The notes under the pieces were generated by a model. It ran no database searches. It was not told the DNA's origin and saw nothing but the letters and a program-made list of their open reading frames with translations. Shown one piece after another: positions 9,962-17,979 of a stretch of 49,952 bases of DNA. Positions within the stretch are counted from its first letter, which is position 1; each line of letters starts with the position of its first letter. The DNA comes from a bacterium (lineage in GTDB: Bacteria > Patescibacteriota > Dojkabacteria > JAKAPS01 > JAJZLI01): positions 1-49,952 of the forward strand of contig JAJYFR010000007.1 in NCBI GenBank assembly GCA_021785355.1. Reading direction: 5' to 3'. The translations under genes and the position numbers were made by a program.

Positions 9962-12610
9962 ATGTCTTTTTTCTCAAAATTATTTGATACAAACGAAAAA
10001 CAATTAAAGAAACTCTCTCCTATAGTGTCAGATATTAACCTATTAGAAGAGAGTATATCCTCGATGACAGAAGGAGAGATTAAAGATAGAATATTATCTT
10101 TGAGGAAAGAAGCTTCTAAAATAAAAGAAGAAGATATTCAAACTTTTCTAGATAAAAATATAACAGAAGTATTTGCATTAGTAAGAGAAGCTGCAAAAAG
10201 GTCATTAAATCATAGACACTATGATGTACAGTTAATGGCAGGATTAGCTCTCTCAAAAAGTAAGTTAATAGAACTTTCAACTGGAGAGGGAAAAACTCTT
10301 GTAGCAACTCTACCATTAGTACTCTACTCTCTATTTTCTAAAGGAACTCATATAGTAACAGTAAATGATTATCTTGCTAAGAGAGACTCTGAATGGTGTG
10401 GTTTTATATATAGCTATTTAGGCTTATCTGTTGGAGTTATAACTTCTTCTGCTTCATATAAGTACATCCCTATAGAAGATTTTGAAAAATATGGAAAAGA
10501 GCCTGTTTTGGATTATGATAAAAAACTTAATAATATGCATGGTCTATTTTTAGTAGAATGCGATAAGAAGGAAGCATATTCTTGTGATATTACATATGCA
10601 ACAAATAATGATTTAGGATTTGATTATTTGAGAGATAATCTAGTATTTAGTCTTAAAGATACAGTTCTAAGAGACTTATTTTTTTGTATAGTAGATGAAG
10701 CAGATTCTGTTTTAATAGATGAGGCAAGAACTCCTCTTATAATATCAGATCCTGTTGAGAGTAATACTTCTGAGTATATAAGATATTCTTCAATAGCTAA
10801 TCAAATGAAAATAGAAGAAGACTATCTTTCTGATGAAAAAACTCAATCTATTACTCTAACAGAAAAAGGTATAGATAAAATAGAGAAAATTTTACATGTT
10901 GATGATATATGGAGTAATTATTCTACTACTTATCATATAGAGAATGCACTTAAAGCTAAGACTTTTTTTATTAAAGATGATGAATATCTTGTAAAGGATG
11001 GAAAAATTGTTATTGTAGATGAATTTACAGGAAGATTAATGCCAGATAGAAGATTTTCAGAAGGATTACATCAAGCAATTGAAGCAAAAGAAGGGGTAGA
11101 AATTCTACAAGAAAGTAAGAATCTTGCAACTATTACATTTCAGAATTTTTTTCGTTTATATAAATATTTAGGTGGTATGACAGGTACAGCTCTTACGGAA
11201 GCTGAGGAGTTTTATAAGATATATAAGCTAGATACGGTAGTTATACCTACTAATAAAGAGAATATAAGGAAAGATTATTCTGACAGGGTATATAGGAATA
11301 GAGATGCAAAATTTAATGCCGTGCTAAAGGAAGTAGAAGAATTACATCTCAAAGGTGCTCCTGTATTAGTTGGAACTACTTCTGTGGATACATCAGAGGT
11401 ACTTTCAAAATTATTAACATCAAAAGGTATAGTACATAATGTTTTGAATGCTAAATATTATGAGAGAGAGGCTGAGATAATTTCTCATGCAGGAGAGAAA
11501 GGTCAAGTAACTATTGCTACAAATATGGCAGGAAGAGGTACAGATATAGCTTTGGGAGAGGGAGTTAAAGAACTGGGAGGGTTACATATTATAGGAACTC
11601 AAAGACATGAATCTCGTAGAATAGATAATCAGCTTAGAGGTAGAGCTGCAAGACAAGGAGATCCAGGTTCATCTAGATTTTATGTTTCTTTAGATGATGA
11701 TTTAATGAGAATTTTTGGAGGAGATTCTGTAGCTAAACTTTTAGGAGGTTTAGGAGTTTCAGATGATCTACCTATTGAGTCTTCTATAATAACAAGACAA
11801 ATTGAGTCTGCTCAAAAAAAAGTAGAATCATATAATTTTGATATAAGAAAATCTCTAGTAGACTATGATGATATTATGAATCAGCACAGAGAGGTTGTAT
11901 TTAAAAGAAGAAAAAAATTTCTAGAAAATATAGAAAATGATAAATTTAAATATAAAGAATTTGTTTTAGAAAAAATTTCTAAAGAAATAGATAATATAAT
12001 AAAAATACATTCTGATGATGATAGTAAAGATCAATTAGATATAATAATGAAAGATTTTTATGGAATACTCCCAAAGGAATTTTTAGAATCTATTCTTAAG
12101 AAAAATGGTGTATCACTTTCTCAATGGATGGAAATATTATTAAAAGATTCTAAATTTGTAAACTTTGAAATATTAAAAGGTCAATTACTCTTGATTATAG
12201 ATGAAGCTTTTGAAATTCAAGAAAATGTATTTACCAGAGATGTACTACGTCAAATTATAAAAGATCTATATCTTCAAGTATTATCATACTTGTGGACAGA
12301 TCATATAGATACTATAACTTATCTTCAACAGAGTATTAGGCTTCAAGGTTATGCTCAAATAGATCCTTTGGTAGCATATAAACAAGAAGCATTTAATATA
12401 TTTGATAGATTTATAAATACAATAGATTATGAATTTGTAAGAAGAGTATTTTATGTTCAAAAAATAGAAGTAGATAATAATCCAATGGAGTTAAATAATA
12501 ATAGTATTAATCAAGAATTAGAAGATACAATTCATAAAATAGGACGTAATGATTTATGTTTTTGTAATTCTGGAAAAAAATTTAAAAATTGTCATGGAAA
12601 AAATAAATAA
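9962..12610 (+). CDS. secA: Preprotein translocase ATPase SecA
   Basis: 882 residues. Walker A is STGEGKT at about 106-112. The DEAD-type Walker B (VDEADSVLIDEARTPL) lies near residue 243. Motifs MAGRGTDIALGEGV and GRAARQGDPGSSRF mark the second helicase domain. The C-terminus has the SEC-C zinc ligands C866, C868, C877 and H878. SecA drives secreted proteins through SecYEG, which is the expected export route for the large signal-peptide surface proteins at both window edges. An insert of roughly 30 residues near positions 165-205 precedes the ITYATNNDLGFDYLRDN motif. The start abuts the greA stop with no intergenic base, suggesting translational coupling. Confidence 0.98.
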   Translation: MSFFSKLFDTNEKQLKKLSPIVSDINLLEESISSMTEGEIKDRILSLRKEASKIKEEDIQTFLDKNITEVFALVREAAKRSLNHRHYDVQLMAGLALSKSKLIELSTGEGKTLVATLPLVLYSLFSKGTHIVTVNDYLAKRDSEWCGFIYSYLGLSVGVITSSASYKYIPIEDFEKYGKEPVLDYDKKLNNMHGLFLVECDKKEAYSCDITYATNNDLGFDYLRDNLVFSLKDTVLRDLFFCIVDEADSVLIDEARTPLIISDPVESNTSEYIRYSSIANQMKIEEDYLSDEKTQSITLTEKGIDKIEKILHVDDIWSNYSTTYHIENALKAKTFFIKDDEYLVKDGKIVIVDEFTGRLMPDRRFSEGLHQAIEAKEGVEILQESKNLATITFQNFFRLYKYLGGMTGTALTEAEEFYKIYKLDTVVIPTNKENIRKDYSDRVYRNRDAKFNAVLKEVEELHLKGAPVLVGTTSVDTSEVLSKLLTSKGIVHNVLNAKYYEREAEIISHAGEKGQVTIATNMAGRGTDIALGEGVKELGGLHIIGTQRHESRRIDNQLRGRAARQGDPGSSRFYVSLDDDLMRIFGGDSVAKLLGGLGVSDDLPIESSIITRQIESAQKKVESYNFDIRKSLVDYDDIMNQHREVVFKRRKKFLENIENDKFKYKEFVLEKISKEIDNIIKIHSDDDSKDQLDIIMKDFYGILPKEFLESILKKNGVSLSQWMEILLKDSKFVNFEILKGQLLLIIDEAFEIQENVFTRDVLRQIIKDLYLQVLSYLWTDHIDTITYLQQSIRLQGYAQIDPLVAYKQEAFNIFDRFINTIDYEFVRRVFYVQKIEVDNNPMELNNNSINQELEDTIHKIGRNDLCFCNSGKKFKNCHGKNK

Positions 12611-12699
12611 CTCTCCCCTACCTTGTGATTATACTCAGTTATTTTTAAAAGATTGAAAATGAATATATTTTATATGAATAAAAAAATAAACAGAGAAAA

Positions 12700-12726
12700 T
12701 TGACAATCTTACTCCCCTACTATAAT
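12700..12726 (+). promoter_or_regulatory. Promoter for the SpoU methyltransferase
   Basis: Consensus TTGACA (12700-12705) and TATAAT (12721-12726) are separated by 15 nt, slightly short of ideal. The predicted transcript would start about 13 nt before the ATG at 12746. No Shine-Dalgarno sequence is visible in that leader. Confidence 0.6.
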
Positions 12727-12745
12727 CTTACTATAGGTTTTTGTA

Positions 12746-13201
12746 ATGAAAGAGATATATATATTATTAAATAATGTGAGAAGTGCCTTTAATGTAGGTT
12801 CAATATTTAGAACTGCTGATGCTATTGGTGTAAAAAAAATATTTCTTTCAGGTTTTACTCCTTATCCCCCTGATTCTAAATTAGATAAAACAGCTCTTGG
12901 TGCGATAGATTTTGTAGATTGGGAATATAATAGAGATATTATCTTTACTTTAGATAAAATAAAATCTCTTGATATTCCAATTTATTCAGTAGAACAGTCA
13001 GATAGAAGTTTAATCTATACAGATTTATCATATCCTAATAAATTATGCATAGTTATGGGAAATGAAATTTCTGGAGTTGAACAAGAAATATTAGATGTAT
13101 CGGATAAAATAGTAGAAATTCCTATGTATGGAAAGAAAAATTCTTTAAATGTATCCGTAGCTTTTGGTGTAATAGCATATCATATAAAAAATTTTTCCTG
13201 A
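12746..13201 (+). CDS. SpoU/TrmH-family RNA 2'-O-methyltransferase
   Basis: 151 residues, a compact SPOUT-fold protein without an N-terminal extension. Motif 1 is NVRSAFNVGSIFRTADA (residues ~10-26, with the catalytic Arg). Motif 2 is IVMGNEISGVEQEIL near 100-115. Motif 3 is IPMYGKKNSLNVSVAFG near 125-142. Motifs 2 and 3 form the knot that binds S-adenosylmethionine. The substrate is ribose 2'-OH in tRNA or rRNA; which one cannot be told from sequence. It has its own promoter downstream of secA. It ends in TGA, evidence that TGA is a stop in this genome. Confidence 0.93.
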   Translation: MKEIYILLNNVRSAFNVGSIFRTADAIGVKKIFLSGFTPYPPDSKLDKTALGAIDFVDWEYNRDIIFTLDKIKSLDIPIYSVEQSDRSLIYTDLSYPNKLCIVMGNEISGVEQEILDVSDKIVEIPMYGKKNSLNVSVAFGVIAYHIKNFS

Positions 13202-13364
13202 TTTAAAATATACATCAAAAAATACGTTTATTAGATAATATTTTATGTATTGTCTATATCCTTCTAACTGGTCACCATGTTCTGACCCTTGCACAACATA
13301 TAATTCACAAATTACTTTATGTAATGTATGTATACATATGAATGTGAATATAGATTTATCTTAA

Positions 13365-13560
13365 GTAATTGGAGAAGTATTTTTTAATAACCATATATTT
13401 CTAGAAAAAATTAAACATTCAACCAAAGATGAGATACTATGCTTTAGGAAGAACTTTAAAAAACAGACATCTTACTATTTCTTTTATAAAAAGACATAAT
13501 AAAATCAGAGTCATATCTGCAAGAGATCAAGATAAAAAAATTTATATGAAAAATTGTTAA
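13365..13560 (+). pseudogene. Remnant of a BrnT-type toxin
   Basis: Two fragments in different frames join into the C-terminal part of a BrnT-like RNase toxin. 13365-13430 gives VIGEVFFNNHIFLEKIKHSTKDE, read in pieces as EVFFNNHIFLE and KIKHSTKDE. 13429-13560 gives MRYYALGRTLKNRHLTISF followed by KIRVISARDQDKK. The frames meet at about 13430, as if two bases (GA) were lost. The N-terminal half, including the usual WDxxK segment, is absent. BrnT toxins are normally inhibited by the antitoxin encoded just downstream, which is present here at 13565. The identification rests on the RYYALGRT and IRVISAR motifs. Confidence 0.75.
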
Positions 13561-13564
13561 ATAT

Positions 13565-13842
13565 ATGAATAAAATAAAACAAATACCAAAATTCAAAAAT
13601 GAAGATGAAGAAATAGCTTTTTGGGATAATCATTCTCTTGTAGATTATATAGACTTTTTAAAAAAGTAAATTTAAAGTTACCTAACCTAAAGCCTTCTAC
13701 AAAAAATATTAATTTGCGTATGATTGAATCTATGTATTTGCAATTAAAACAACTAGCTAATAAAAAAGATGTTCCTTATCAATCATTAGTAAAAATATTC
13801 TTAGATGAAAAAATTAAGGAAGAATATTCTGATTTAAAGTAA
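13565..13842 (+). pseudogene. CopG-type antitoxin (PF12441-like) interrupted by one -1 frameshift
   Basis: The frame from ATG 13565 reads MNKIKQIPKFKNEDEEIAFW ... DYIDFLKK and stops at TAA 13667-13669. In the -1 frame from 13666 it continues VNLKLPNLKPSTKNINLRM ... KKDVPYQSLVKIFLDEKI to TAA 13840-13842. Together this is a full-length antitoxin of the CopG family that partners BrnT: an N-terminal toxin-binding part, then a ribbon-helix-helix with the VPYQSL motif. The break lies exactly at A AAA AAG (13660-13666), a classic slippery heptamer, directly before the stop. Decay is the simpler explanation because the neighbouring toxin is broken too, but a -1 slip would restore the protein. Confidence 0.75.
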
Positions 13843-13931
13843 GACTTTATTATAATTTTATATATCATTCATTCTGAACATATTTCTATTAATCTGTCCC
13901 AAAAACTAAAGTTGATTCGAACTGTTAATAC

Positions 13932-13990
13932 GTCAATTAATGCGACACCCCCGCTTGAAACGTCCCGAATGTATTGATATACTGGGCTAC
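13932..13990 (+). repeat. Direct repeat flanking the RelE-type pair, left copy
   Basis: About 59 nt resembling 14737-14795 in the same orientation, offset 805 nt. The two share GTCAANTAATNCGACACCC and an identical 18-nt core CCCGAATGTATTGATATA. About three quarters of positions match. Together they bracket the only intact pair in this region. Confidence 0.8.
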
Positions 13991-14021
13991 AAGTATGAGT
14001 TTAAATGTTAATGGAAAATTA

Positions 14022-14315
14022 TTAATTATAAACTTTCCCTTTTCCAGAGTGTCCACCTATAGTTAAAGCTATGATAGTAGTTCTGTTGTCAAAAAAATCC
14101 CAAATAATTCGTAGATCTCCTGTTATTCTTGAACTATATCTTACACCATAATTTCTTGTATTTACTTTATGTGTTTTTAAGTTATTTGAAAAAGGATTTT
14201 CTGTAAGTATTATAATTTTTTTATCAATTATTTTTTTTAAACTTGTATTTCCTTTTACATACTTTTTATAAGATCTTTCAAATTCTTTTGTTATAGTAAA
14301 TTCATAGATTGTCAT
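14022..14315 (-). CDS. RelE/YafQ-type mRNA interferase toxin
   Basis: 97 residues, typical for RelE-fold toxins. Visible family features are the N-terminal strand (YEFTITKEFERSYKKY), the basic helix region (LKKIIDKKI), NPFSNNLKTHKV, and a C-terminal sheet with GDLRIIWDF and GGHSGKGKVY. These toxins cleave mRNA, usually in the ribosomal A site. The gene starts 6 nt after the antitoxin stop, the usual operon order. It is intact, unlike the other toxin remnants in this region. The exact subfamily (RelE, YafQ or HigB) is not resolved. Confidence 0.85.
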   Translation of the reverse strand: MTIYEFTITKEFERSYKKYVKGNTSLKKIIDKKIIILTENPFSNNLKTHKVNTRNYGVRYSSRITGDLRIIWDFFDNRTTIIALTIGGHSGKGKVYN

Positions 14316-14321
14316 ATAGTC

Positions 14322-14612
14322 TTATTTACCTATTTTGTTAAGATGATCTTTGATCTCACTTATAGATTTTAATCTTGTTACTCTTCCTGTTTCAATATCA
14401 TCCAATGCTTTTCCGATACTTTCTTCGGTATCTAAATCAACCATAGGAATGTCTTTATATAATGGTTTAATATCTTCAATTACTAGGTGTCTTATATATT
14501 CAGGTGTAGAAATACCTAACTGTTCAAGTCTTACCTTTATTAATTCAAATAAAGGTTGTGGAAATCCTACTTGTCTTATAATTGTATTTTGTGTTTGATT
14601 ATTTGTACTCAT
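14322..14612 (-). CDS. RelB/RHH-type antitoxin of the RelE pair
   Basis: 96 residues from the ATG at 14612 (MSTNNQTQNTIIRQVGF). A longer in-frame ATG exists at 14651, but it lies upstream of the predicted -10 box, so it cannot be the start if that promoter is used. The N-terminal half looks like a ribbon-helix-helix DNA-binding fold (IRQVGFPQPLFELIKVRL ... YIRHLVIEDI). The C-terminal half is an acidic toxin-binding tail (ESIGKALDDIETG). It should neutralise the downstream toxin and repress its own promoter. Confidence 0.8.
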   Translation of the reverse strand: MSTNNQTQNTIIRQVGFPQPLFELIKVRLEQLGISTPEYIRHLVIEDIKPLYKDIPMVDLDTEESIGKALDDIETGRVTRLKSISEIKDHLNKIGK

Positions 14613-14626
14613 AATTATATAAATGT

Positions 14627-14655
14627 ATTGTAGCACATGTGTGGCAAACATTCAA
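14627..14655 (-). promoter_or_regulatory. Promoter and operator of the RelE/antitoxin operon
   Basis: On the minus strand TTGAAT (14655-14650) and TACAAT (14632-14627) are separated by 17 nt. The spacer contains the palindrome CACATGTG, a plausible site for antitoxin autorepression. The -10 box ends 14 nt before the ATG at 14612, leaving a leader of only about 7 nt. Confidence 0.65.
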
Positions 14656-14736
14656 TATATGTTTATAACTGTTTGTATATTTCTATTACTTTAGTAATCC
14701 AAATTAAAAGTAGGTTCTATTCTGAGGCACCTTAAG

Positions 14737-14795
14737 GTCAAGTAATACGACACCCACTACAGAAATATCCCGAATGTATTGATATAATAGGCTAA
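14737..14795 (+). repeat. Direct repeat flanking the RelE-type pair, right copy
   Basis: Partner of the repeat at 13932-13990, in the same orientation. The shared core is CCCGAATGTATTGATATA followed by a GGCTA motif. The outer sequences on either side differ. Confidence 0.8.
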
Positions 14796-15138
14796 AAGTG
14801 AGGTTCGAAATCACTGGTAAAATTTGAGGCAAATATCGAATTGAGAAGAATTCTTAATAACTTGCACAGCAATATTCTCAGAATTTGTTCTTGTAGTTAT
14901 AATTTCCTATAGGATGATATATTAGTATGCCATTTTAACATTTTTCTATCATTTTGTGGCGCTAATACAATATCACAAATCTATACCTCACATCTTTTGG
15001 GAAGTCAGGAAACACTCTAATAGGTCTTCCCCACATTGCAGTACTTTCAAGTTTATAAAAAGGTTATAGAATTAAATCTTTTAATGCCTCATATACAAAT
15101 AATTAAATAGTAATTACTATTTATCCAATGGAATGTTT
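14796..15138. other. Degenerate intergenic stretch, no gene recognised
   Basis: No intact gene is visible. On the minus strand 15051-14962 reads LESTAMWGRPIRVFPDF and runs on for about a dozen codons to a stop. A different frame then reads LAPQNDRKMLKWHTN. This looks like an eroded coding region, but I do not recognise the family. Confidence 0.4.
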
Positions 15139-15405
15139 TTATTCATAATGGTTTAATCCTTCAATAAAATCTTCTAAATTTATTCTGTTTATATTGTTTT
15201 TAATTATTTTAACAATTTCTTCTTGAATTATTATTCTCTTTTCTGAAGCTGAGGAAGCAACACTTTTTGCTAATTTGTATAATTCCTTCCCTCTCATGTC
15301 TATCCAAAATTCATTAATCGCTAAGAATGTTAATAAAGAAACACTTGCTACTCTTTTATTTCCATTAATAGAAGGATTTAATTTAATAATTTCATAAAAT
15401 AATAC
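15139..15405 (-). pseudogene. C-terminal fragment of a Doc/Fic-type toxin
   Basis: The minus-strand frame reads VLFYEIIKLNPSINGNKRVA, then SLLTFLAINEFWID, a helical tail, and stops at TAA (15141-15139). This matches the Doc/Fic core HPFxDGNKR, but with NPSINGNKR: the catalytic His is Asn and the Asp position is Asn. Nothing upstream of about 15405 belongs to the family, and an in-frame TAG lies there. It is therefore a 5'-truncated toxin, probably inactive. Confidence 0.8.
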
Positions 15406-15416
15406 CTACATATATA

Positions 15417-15503
15417 CTTTTGAAACTAAAAGAAGAAGCTAATAGTAAAGATATTCCTTATCAAAGCTTGATAAAGGAATTTATTATACAAGGATTAGGA
15501 TAA
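15417..15503 (+). pseudogene. C-terminal fragment of a CopG-type antitoxin
   Basis: The plus frame reads LLKLKEEANSKDIPYQSL followed by IKEFIIQGLG and TAA (15501-15503). It is the ribbon-helix-helix tail of the antitoxin family seen at 13565-13842 (compare LKQLANKKDVPYQSL there). It starts about 12 nt from the truncated Doc fragment on the opposite strand, so two unrelated wrecks meet head to head. Confidence 0.75.
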
Positions 15504-15763
15504 TATATAATTTTATTGTTTTTATTATTTCTTCTTACAGTAATCTCTAGTCCAAGTACTTATGTAATGAGGCGATGTTATCATAAAATTTTTATCTATT
15601 CATCAATATCTCAAGTGTTTTAATTATGGATATTCTTTTCCACTATTTGTTAAGTCTTTTTATCTAAATATTTTAATCTTAAAACTAATCCAATTATTGT
15701 AGATGAAATTTGATTAAAATATTTTTATATATTTAACATACTTATTTGAATCTAATACGATTA
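15504..15763. other. AT-rich intergenic DNA, nothing recognised
   Basis: No open frame, RNA gene or strong hairpin could be supported between the antitoxin fragment and the serS promoter. Confidence 0.5.
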
Positions 15764-15792
15764 TTAACCTTTTTATGTTTTTATGGTATATT
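15764..15792 (+). promoter_or_regulatory. serS promoter, predicted leaderless
   Basis: TTAACC (15764-15769) and TATATT (15787-15792) are separated by 17 nt. A start 7 nt downstream of the -10 falls at or next to the ATG at 15800. No Shine-Dalgarno sequence is present. Confidence 0.55.
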
Positions 15793-15799
15793 ATAGCTT

Positions 15800-17146
15800 A
15801 TGTTAAGTATAGATTATATAAGAAAAAATACAGATAAAGTAAGAGAAAATATCTTAGATAGAGGTCTTAGTCTTGATAAATTAGAAGAACTTTTGATTGT
15901 TGATAAAAAAAGATCTGAATTAATAGAGTCTCAATCTTCTATAAATAGAAGAAGAAATGAGATAGCTTCTATTCTTAAGAATAAAAAAGATGATACTTTA
16001 ATTGAAGAAGGTAGATCTCTTAAAATACAAAGAGATATTATAGATAAAGAATTGAATGTGATAGAAGAAGAATATCAGAATCTTCTTTATTGGATCCCTA
16101 ATATATTTCAGGATGAAATGCCAAAAGGTGAAGGAGAAGAGGATAATGTTGAAATTTATGCATGGACTCCTAAAGATAAGGAGTTGGATAAAAAATTATT
16201 AGGAAAAAACAATAAATCTAAGTCTCATATGCCATCAATGCCAATAAATAGTAAAAAAGATTTTATTCTAAAAGATCATATTGAATTAGGAGAAATGAAT
16301 GACATTATAGATATAAAGCAATCAGCAAAAGTCTCAGGATCAAGATTTTCATATATAAAGAAAGAAGGAGTTATACTACAGTGGGCTTTGGCTAGTTTTC
16401 TTTCTCAAAAACTTATAAAAGAAGGTTTCTATCCTATTAACCCTCCTCTATTGGTAAAAGAAAAAGCACTTTTTGGAACAAGTCATTTTCCTGTAGATCA
16501 AGATCAAGTTTATCAAGTTGATTCATCAAAGATTGAAGATAATAATAAACTATATCTAGTAGGATCATCTGAACCTACTAATTTTTCATATTTTATGGAT
16601 AAGATTCTAGATTCACTTCCTCATAAATTTTTTGCAAATACTGTTTGTTTTAGAACTGAAGTTGGATCTTGGGGAAAAGATGTAAGAGGTATAAAAAGAG
16701 TACATCAATTTGATAAATTAGAATTAGCAGTAGTAACTCATCCAGATAAATCTAATGATGCTTTTTATGAACTTTTAGATATTAATAAATGGTTTTGGGA
16801 AAGTTTAGAGATACCTTTTCATGTAATTCTAAAATGTAGAAAAGATTCAGGATACTATGCATCTTCCCTTCAAGCAGACATAGAAACATGGTTACCTTCT
16901 CAAAAAACTTTTATGGAAGTTGGAACCTGTACTAATACAACAGATTATCAAGCAAGAAGATTAAATATTAGGTATAAAGACAGTAATGGTAAATTACAGT
17001 ATGCTCATACTATAAATGATACAGGAGTGGCACTAGGAAGGGCTCTTATTACTCTTATAGATAATTATCAACAAGAGGATGGTAGTATTATAATACCTTC
17101 TGTTCTAAGACCTTACACGGGCTTTGATATTATCAAGAAAAATTGA
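15800..17146 (+). CDS. serS: Seryl-tRNA synthetase
   Basis: 448 residues, slightly longer than the usual ~425. The N-terminal long coiled coil (about residues 28-105) clamps the tRNA-Ser variable arm. The class II catalytic domain follows: motif 2 is FRTEVGSWGKDVRGIKRVHQ with FDKLE, and motif 3 is TGVALGRALITLIDNYQ with the C-terminal VLRPYTGF. It charges tRNA-Ser (and tRNA-Sec where present) with serine. The preceding 2.6 kb is decayed accessory DNA, so serS must have its own promoter, and one is visible immediately upstream. hpf follows after 12 nt. Confidence 0.97.
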   Translation: MLSIDYIRKNTDKVRENILDRGLSLDKLEELLIVDKKRSELIESQSSINRRRNEIASILKNKKDDTLIEEGRSLKIQRDIIDKELNVIEEEYQNLLYWIPNIFQDEMPKGEGEEDNVEIYAWTPKDKELDKKLLGKNNKSKSHMPSMPINSKKDFILKDHIELGEMNDIIDIKQSAKVSGSRFSYIKKEGVILQWALASFLSQKLIKEGFYPINPPLLVKEKALFGTSHFPVDQDQVYQVDSSKIEDNNKLYLVGSSEPTNFSYFMDKILDSLPHKFFANTVCFRTEVGSWGKDVRGIKRVHQFDKLELAVVTHPDKSNDAFYELLDINKWFWESLEIPFHVILKCRKDSGYYASSLQADIETWLPSQKTFMEVGTCTNTTDYQARRLNIRYKDSNGKLQYAHTINDTGVALGRALITLIDNYQQEDGSIIIPSVLRPYTGFDIIKKN

Positions 17147-17158
17147 TATCATGTAAGT

Positions 17159-17698
17159 ATGGATATAAGATATGCTACACTCGGTTATCTACTTACAGAT
17201 GCTGAGAAAAGTTTTATAGAAGATAAATTATTAAAACTTTCTCATCTGATTGAGCCTGATTCTGTTATTAATATCAAAATAAAAGAAGAGAAAAAAGGTT
17301 TATATAAAATAGAAATCTCAGTTGCTGTACAAGATGTTATCATTAGGGTCTCTAAGACAGATACTAAGTTTTATAATTGCGTAGAAGATACAGTACTAAC
17401 TCTAAAAGAAAAAATTAATAGATATAAAGATAAAAGTAAAGAATATTTCATTGGAAATAGAGATTGGGATGAGTTTTCAGAAGAAAGACATGAAGAAATG
17501 TCAGATATGGAGTATAGACCAATTGTAAAAGTAAAGAAATATGAAGATGATACTCCAATACATCCACAGGAAGCAATAGAGAGAATGATACTACTTGGAC
17601 ATGATTCTTACTTATTTAAAAATATTGAAACAGGAAAATATTCTATGGTTTACAAAAGAGAAGATGGTATTTCTTTTGGACTTGTAGAACCATCATGA
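17159..17698 (+). CDS. hpf: Long-form ribosome hibernation promoting factor
   Basis: 179 residues. The N-terminal ~100 residues fit the S30AE/RaiA fold (beta-alpha-beta, IKIKEEKKGLYKIEISVAV). The C-terminal domain (RPIVKVKKYEDDTPIHP, then LGHDSYLFKNIETGKYSMVY) is the long-HPF dimerisation domain that joins two 70S ribosomes into 100S dimers. It inactivates and protects ribosomes during starvation. It follows serS by 12 nt, so the two are probably one transcript. Its 3' end overlaps the convergent small membrane protein by 6 nt. Confidence 0.93.
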   Translation: MDIRYATLGYLLTDAEKSFIEDKLLKLSHLIEPDSVINIKIKEEKKGLYKIEISVAVQDVIIRVSKTDTKFYNCVEDTVLTLKEKINRYKDKSKEYFIGNRDWDEFSEERHEEMSDMEYRPIVKVKKYEDDTPIHPQEAIERMILLGHDSYLFKNIETGKYSMVYKREDGISFGLVEPS

Positions 17699-17974
17699 TT
17701 TATGTAAAAGTATTTTTGTTGTTATTGAATTAAAAATATTAGTAATACCCTTATTTATAACCCCAATAAAATCTTTATAGTAGCTTATATTTAGCGCAGG
17801 ATAGAGTATTATTAAAAGTATTATAAATATAAAGAATGATATTGTTATATTTATAATATAGTTTTTTACTAAATATTTTCTTACTAATATAAAAGATAAT
17901 ATTGCTAAAATTAAAGCTACAGGATAATCAATAGATATAATATATATCATTTGAAAAAATGTAGAAACATTCAT
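17693..17974 (-). CDS. Small two-helix membrane protein of unknown function
   Basis: 93 residues; I do not recognise the family. Two hydrophobic segments are visible at about 15-32 (YPVALILAILSFILV) and 39-58 (IINITISFFIFIILLIIL), separated by a basic linker (RKYLVKN). A polar, slightly basic tail follows. It starts 5 nt after the PspC-domain gene, so it is probably the last gene of the same minus-strand operon and may act with it at the membrane. The 3' end overlaps hpf convergently by 6 nt. Confidence 0.6.
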   Translation of the reverse strand: MNVSTFFQMIYIISIDYPVALILAILSFILVRKYLVKNYIINITISFFIFIILLIILYPALNISYYKDFIGVINKGITNIFNSITTKILLHKS

Positions 17975-17979
17975 ATCAG

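Noticed and set aside
14613-14651. Longer antitoxin start at ATG 14651
   Set aside because: It lies upstream of the predicted -10 box and adds hydrophobic residues not expected before a ribbon-helix-helix fold.
14795-14816. tRNA T-arm-like sequence (GGTTCGAAATC) near the right RelE repeat
   Set aside because: The flanking AGTGA/TCACT stem leaves a 9-nt loop instead of 7, and no anticodon or D arm can be built around it; the left repeat lacks it.
13175-15600. Possible 3'-end repeat of the SpoU gene (ATCATA...AAATTTTT) near 15577-15597
   Set aside because: The match needs a 4-nt gap and is almost pure A-T, so chance similarity is likely.
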